Assembly: GCF_001718835.1 (NCBI RefSeq)
Contig: NZ_CP013443.1
Coordinates: forward strand, 2,542,001-2,606,000
Source: Burkholderia cepacia
GTDB lineage: Bacteria > Pseudomonadota > Gammaproteobacteria > Burkholderiales > Burkholderiaceae
Direction: 5' to 3'
Length of the DNA stretch: 64,000 nucleotides
The position numbers and the translations under genes were made by a program. Shown here piece by piece: positions 60,394-64,000 of the stretch. The notes beneath the pieces were generated by a model, which searched no databases, was not told the origin of the DNA, and worked only from the letters and a program-made list of their open reading frames with translations. Numbering within the stretch: position 1 is the stretch's first letter; each line of letters begins with the position of its first letter.

Positions 60394-62709
60394 TCAGTTC
60401 CCGTTCTGGATCGGATGCAGCGGGTTTTCGTTCGGGATGTCGCCCGCCGGCATCTGCAGCGTCGACGGCGGCGGCGCGGCGGCGGCCGGCGCCGCGGCTG
60501 GCGCCGGGGGTGCCGACGGTGCCGACGGTGCCGCAGGCGCCGGCGGCGCGACCGGCGTCACGGTGGCGCCCGGGGCCGGTTCCGCTTCGTTGCCCGCCGG
60601 CTCGGCCGCCTGCGCCGCGCCCTGCGCGGGCTCCGCCGCCTTCGCGGGCGCCGTCGCCGGCGCGGGCTGCTGTCGCGAGAAGCGCCCGCCGTACGGCTCC
60701 GGCGGCGGCGTCGTGCGCGGTGCGGCCGGCATCTGCCCGAACGCGCCGGTCTCCGGCGACGGCAGCGCGCGGGTCGCCGCCGCGCCCAACGCCGAAGCCG
60801 CGCTCGCGCCCGACGTGCCGCCGCCGACGCTGCCGGGCACCGGCCGCGCCTTGGGCCGCGCGGCCGGCTCCGCGGGCGCTTCCGCGTTCAGCGCCACGGG
60901 ATCGAGCCGCAGCTCGTCGGCGTGCACGTTGACGTCGGTGCCCGACCACACTTCCTGCGTGTCCGCGTCCGCCGCGACCTGCGGCCGGACGATGTGCGGT
61001 GTGATCTGCAGCACGATCTCGGTCTTCTTGTGATCGCCTTCGTGATCCGAGAACAGGCGGCCGAGCAGCGGCAACTGCCCGAGCCCCGGCACCTTGTTCG
61101 CGTTGCGGCGGTCCTCGTCCGAGATCAGCCCGCCCATGATCTGGGTTTCGCCGTCCCGCAGCCGCAGGCTCGTCGACGCGCTGCGCGTGCCGATCTGATA
61201 CGCGAGCGAGCTGAGCCCCTGCGAATTGCCGCTCTGGATCGTATTGGTGATGTTGCTGACCTCGAGATTGAGCTTGATGCCGACGTCGCCGTCGCGATAC
61301 ACCTGCGGCTCCACCTCGAGCTTGATGCCGACGTCGAGGTACTGGATCATCTGCGTGAACGACGGGCCGCTCGTGCTCGGCGTGCTCGAGCTCGAAATCA
61401 CCGGCACCTTGTCGCCGATCATGATGCGCGCCTTCTCCTTGTTGCGCGTGCGGATGCGCGGGCTCGCGAGCAGGTTCGCATCGGTGTCCGTGAGCTTGAA
61501 GTCCGCGGTGGCGGACAGGCCGCTCACGTTCAGCGCATTGACCGGCAGATGATGCAGCGCGCCCCAGGTATTCACCGTGCTCGGCGTCGACACGGTGAAC
61601 GAGCTGGGCCAGTTGATGCCGAGCTGCGACATCCGCTCGTGCGACACTTCCAGCACCTCGACTTCGAGCATCACCTCCGGCTCCGGCAAGTCCTGCGCGG
61701 CGATCATCTCGTCGGCCACCTTGATCATGTCCGGCGTGCCGCGAATCGTCACGGTGTTCGCGCGCTCGTCGATCACGACTTCCTTCACTTTCAGCAGGCT
61801 CTTCAGCAGCGACTGGATCTGCTTCGCGTCGACGTTCGACAACTGGAACGTGCGCACCTTGAGCTCCTGGTATTCGAGCTCCTTCGCCGGCGTCGCCGGG
61901 TAGATGAACAGCGTGTTCGCGTTCATCTGCTTCTTGTCGAGCTGGTTCTGCAACAGGATCATGTCGACCGTGTCCTGCAGCGACGCGTTCTGCACGAAGA
62001 TCGTCGTCTTCAGGTCGGCCCGCACGTCGCGATCGAAGATCACGTTCAGTCCGGACGTGCGCGACAGCGCCTCGAATACCATCCGCACGTTCGCGTCGCG
62101 GAACTGCAGCGACACCGGCGTGCGCATGATCGACGAAGCGGCGAGCTTGTCGTCGCGTTCCGCGTGCTGCTGCCGGCGCTTTTCGTCGAGCTCGCGCTGC
62201 ATCCGCAGCGCCATCGCATTGGCCGGGTTCTCGACCAGCACGCGATGCACGCGATCGGCCGCCTGCGCATACGAGCCGCGCTTCATCATCCGGTCGGCTT
62301 CCTGCAGGATCGCCAGGTGCTTGCGGTCCTGCTCGATCATCGTGCCGATCCTGCGCGCACGCTCGCTGCGCGGATCGAGCTCGGTCGCCATGTAAACGGA
62401 GCGGGACGCGGCGTCGAACTGGTTGTCCTGGCGAAGCCGGTCGGCGTTGTCGAGGAGTTCGTTGATTTCGGCGTCGCGGTCGTGCATCGCGTCGATCTTC
62501 ACCTGCGCGTTGGTCGGATCGTCGTGGAGGTTCGGCACGTGCGCGCAACCGCCGCATGCGAGCACCGCCGCGGCGATCGCCAGCGCGCGTTTCGTCGCGA
62601 TCCGGCTCGCCGGCGCGCAACGGGAATCGAACGGGGTGACAGGCGCGACGCATGTCGATGAACCGCTGTTCCCGTCGCGGCGCGCCCCCCGTGTGCGTGA
62701 GGTTTTCAT
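60394..62709 (-). CDS. Secretin-family outer-membrane lipoprotein (GspD/PilQ/MshL-like)
   Basis: A 771-residue secretin. A lipobox-like LAC/GGC (C52 or C55) follows an unusually long n-region, and TPR-like helices (about 65-190), N0/N1 domains with FRDANVRMVFEALS, and a secretin core follow. The core has VPVISSSSTP, IQYLDVGIKLEVEP and the C-terminal GGLISDEDRRNANKVPGLGQLPLLGRLF signatures. A Pro/Ala-rich tail covers residues 605-771. The ATG has GGAGG eight bases upstream and overlaps the PilP-like stop by one base. Confidence 0.92.
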   Translation of the reverse strand: MKTSRTRGARRDGNSGSSTCVAPVTPFDSRCAPASRIATKRALAIAAAVLACGGCAHVPNLHDDPTNAQVKIDAMHDRDAEINELLDNADRLRQDNQFDAASRSVYMATELDPRSERARRIGTMIEQDRKHLAILQEADRMMKRGSYAQAADRVHRVLVENPANAMALRMQRELDEKRRQQHAERDDKLAASSIMRTPVSLQFRDANVRMVFEALSRTSGLNVIFDRDVRADLKTTIFVQNASLQDTVDMILLQNQLDKKQMNANTLFIYPATPAKELEYQELKVRTFQLSNVDAKQIQSLLKSLLKVKEVVIDERANTVTIRGTPDMIKVADEMIAAQDLPEPEVMLEVEVLEVSHERMSQLGINWPSSFTVSTPSTVNTWGALHHLPVNALNVSGLSATADFKLTDTDANLLASPRIRTRNKEKARIMIGDKVPVISSSSTPSTSGPSFTQMIQYLDVGIKLEVEPQVYRDGDVGIKLNLEVSNITNTIQSGNSQGLSSLAYQIGTRSASTSLRLRDGETQIMGGLISDEDRRNANKVPGLGQLPLLGRLFSDHEGDHKKTEIVLQITPHIVRPQVAADADTQEVWSGTDVNVHADELRLDPVALNAEAPAEPAARPKARPVPGSVGGGTSGASAASALGAAATRALPSPETGAFGQMPAAPRTTPPPEPYGGRFSRQQPAPATAPAKAAEPAQGAAQAAEPAGNEAEPAPGATVTPVAPPAPAAPSAPSAPPAPAAAPAAAAPPPSTLQMPAGDIPNENPLHPIQNGN

Positions 62710-63335
62710 CACTTTGCCTCCACTGGAATGGACACCACCTGCGTCTGGTTCAGCGGCAGATAGGTCAGCACCACGTTCGACGCCGACACGGAGTCGACAC
62801 GGTACTGGCCATCGATCACGTCGCCGGGCGACACGATCAGCAACTGATCGCCGTTGCTGAGAAACACCTGCGGCTTGTCCGCCTTTGCATCGAGTTCGCC
62901 GACGTAGGTGAACGGCACCGGGGGTGCCGTCGGCGGCGCCGGGCGCGCGGTGGGCAGCGGCGCCTCGACGGGCGGCGGCGGCAGCCACGACGATGCGGTG
63001 AACGGATCGTTCGCCGATTCGACGGACACCGGCGCGCGCAACGCGGCGAGTTTCTCCCGCGGCGTCGCCGCCGGCGTGGGCGCGTCGACCTGTGCGCCCG
63101 ACGCCGCAGACGCCGCGGACGCCGCTTGCGCGATTGCTCGAGACGGCGGCGCGCGATGCCCGGCAACCGGCCGCGCGGGCGCGCCATCGCGGTGCAGGCG
63201 GTCGAACGCCGCGCGCGGCGACGGCGCCGGCGACGCCGCGACCAGCATCCGATACCCGACGACGCCGGCGACGATGCAGCACACCGCCAGCGCGATGCGC
63301 ATGACGGCGGCGGGTTTCACGGCGAGCGGCTTCAT
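62709..63335 (-). CDS. PilP/GspC-like pilotin-connector protein
   Basis: A 208-residue inner-membrane-anchored protein. A membrane segment (about residues 11-32) precedes an Ala/Pro-rich linker and a small C-terminal domain (residues 143-208) with YVGELDAKADKPQVFLSNGDQ and SVSASNVVLTYLPLN, matching the PilP/HR domain that links inner-membrane parts to the secretin. It ends in TGATG with the secretin start, and overlaps the PilO-like gene by 4 bp. Confidence 0.78.
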   Translation of the reverse strand: MKPLAVKPAAVMRIALAVCCIVAGVVGYRMLVAASPAPSPRAAFDRLHRDGAPARPVAGHRAPPSRAIAQAASAASAASGAQVDAPTPAATPREKLAALRAPVSVESANDPFTASSWLPPPPVEAPLPTARPAPPTAPPVPFTYVGELDAKADKPQVFLSNGDQLLIVSPGDVIDGQYRVDSVSASNVVLTYLPLNQTQVVSIPVEAK

Positions 63336-63895
63336 GGCTGCGCGCTCCGGTAGACGAGCTCGAAACGCACGCGCGCGTCGAGCACGTTGCCGTTCACGGC
63401 GGGGCGCGCGACGTGGATTTCCTGCAGCGCTGCATTCGGCACGTTGTTGAGCACCCGCGCGACGAACTGACGGATCGCGCCGTACTGATCCTTGACGGGC
63501 AGCAGCACCTGATAGCGCGCGAAGCGCGCGCCCGAGTCGGTCGTCACCTGATACTCGGCGGCCCCGAGCGTCAGGTGGCTGTCGCGCGCCTGCGCGAAGA
63601 TCGCGGCGATGTCGTCCGCGCTCTGCGAAAAGCGCGGAAACAGGTCGGGCAGCGCGTCGAGCGCGACCGCTTCCGCCGCCGCGTGGCGCTCGCCCGCCGG
63701 ATGGCTGCGCGCCGCCCGCGCGAGCCCCGCCGGGTCCCGCATCGCGCGCGTATCGGCTTCCACGTTCGCGACGGCCGCGTACAGGACGGCCGCCGCGCCG
63801 AGCATCAGCACGCCGGCGAGCCCCGGCAGGCCGAACGCGCGCCGCAGTTCGTAGCGCACCGTGAGCAGCGCGTCGCGCAACCGGGCCGCGTTCAT
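63332..63895 (-). CDS. PilO/GspM-like inner-membrane protein
   Basis: A 187-residue bitopic protein with one N-terminal membrane segment (about 27-47) and a periplasmic ferredoxin-like fold ending in VLNNVPNAALQEIHVARP. This is the PilO layout of type IV pilus alignment complexes. GGAGGAAATC precedes the ATG at 63895; a GTG four codons earlier is in frame. Start and stop overlap neighbours by 4 bp. Confidence 0.75.
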   Translation of the reverse strand: MNAARLRDALLTVRYELRRAFGLPGLAGVLMLGAAAVLYAAVANVEADTRAMRDPAGLARAARSHPAGERHAAAEAVALDALPDLFPRFSQSADDIAAIFAQARDSHLTLGAAEYQVTTDSGARFARYQVLLPVKDQYGAIRQFVARVLNNVPNAALQEIHVARPAVNGNVLDARVRFELVYRSAQP

Positions 63896-64000
63896 GATTT
63901 CCTCCACACGGCCGTGACCTGGAAACGCACCGGCTTGCCCGGCACGTTGTCCTCGATCACGTGTCCGTTGAGCACCGCTTCGCGCAGCAGCACGCTCGCC
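63892..64000 (-). CDS. PilN/GspL-like protein, C-terminal end (cut by window)
   Basis: Only the last 35 codons are in the window, ending ASVLLREAVLNGHVIEDNV then PGKPVRFQVTAVWRKS. Position directly before a PilO-like gene and the closing beta-strand pattern suit PilN, but so little sequence is visible that the assignment rests on context. The stop overlaps the PilO-like start (ATGA). Confidence 0.5.
   Translation of the reverse strand, partial: ASVLLREAVLNGHVIEDNVPGKPVRFQVTAVWRKS

Noticed and set aside
1..64000. CRISPR arrays, rRNA genes and insertion sequences
   Set aside because: No regularly spaced repeats, no rRNA-like sequence and no transposase frame were seen; the only mobility gene is the integrase remnant.

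Overview
The window is GC-rich chromosomal DNA from a beta-proteobacterium, almost certainly Burkholderia and most likely the B. cepacia complex. The evidence is the glnA-ntrB-ntrC block, the full hutHCUDIFG operon, a single fused HrpA/DUF3418 helicase, Burkholderia-type MFS and LysR families, and very high GC at third codon positions. Species and replicon cannot be fixed from the sequence alone.

Layout. (1) 1-4160: nitrogen control, glnA-ntrB-ntrC on the minus strand, with NtrC sites and a sigma-54 promoter before glnA and a terminator between glnA and ntrB. (2) 4162-8457: a rhodanese gene, then a leftward set of beta-propeller, membrane hydroxylase, EI24 membrane protein and CinA-like protein. 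(3) 8627-14552: hrpA and argA diverge from a 23-bp gap whose shared palindromic -10 box suggests near-leaderless mRNAs; argA is followed by the YggX gene. (4) 14676-20145: MFS transporter, CoA-transferase and acyl-CoA dehydrogenase, with a divergent LysR regulator. (5) 20291-23370: tRNA-Val followed by a small lower-GC island with an OLD-type ATPase/TOPRIM gene, a ParE-type toxin-antitoxin pair and a broken integrase; an acyltransferase gene lies beyond. (6) 24607-28222: putrescine catabolism (puuD-puuA-spuC). (7) 28790-36865: histidine utilisation (hutHCUDIFG) with two HutC-type operators and a divergent solute-binding protein gene. (8) 38035-44493: phosphopantetheinyl transferase, LysR, DHH protein, MFS plus lactonase, an AraC remnant and an unknown gene. 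(9) 45075-58099: a rearranged Pel exopolysaccharide locus, pelABC leftward and pelDEFG rightward, with a second GH114 lipoprotein gene and a hydrolase-only PelA. (10) 58140-64000: a HAD phosphatase and the distal part of a type IV pilus/type II secretion-like operon (PilN, PilO and PilP-like proteins, secretin, three pseudopilins).

Much of the window deals with amino-nitrogen. Glutamine synthetase and NtrBC set nitrogen status, while the hut and puu genes release glutamate, formate and GABA-type products. The Pel locus is the most unusual system: its gene order is split, PelA lacks the deacetylase region, a candidate sigma-54 promoter precedes pelD, and an FNR-like box precedes the extra GH114 gene. 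The tRNA-Val island is the best candidate for mobile defence genes.
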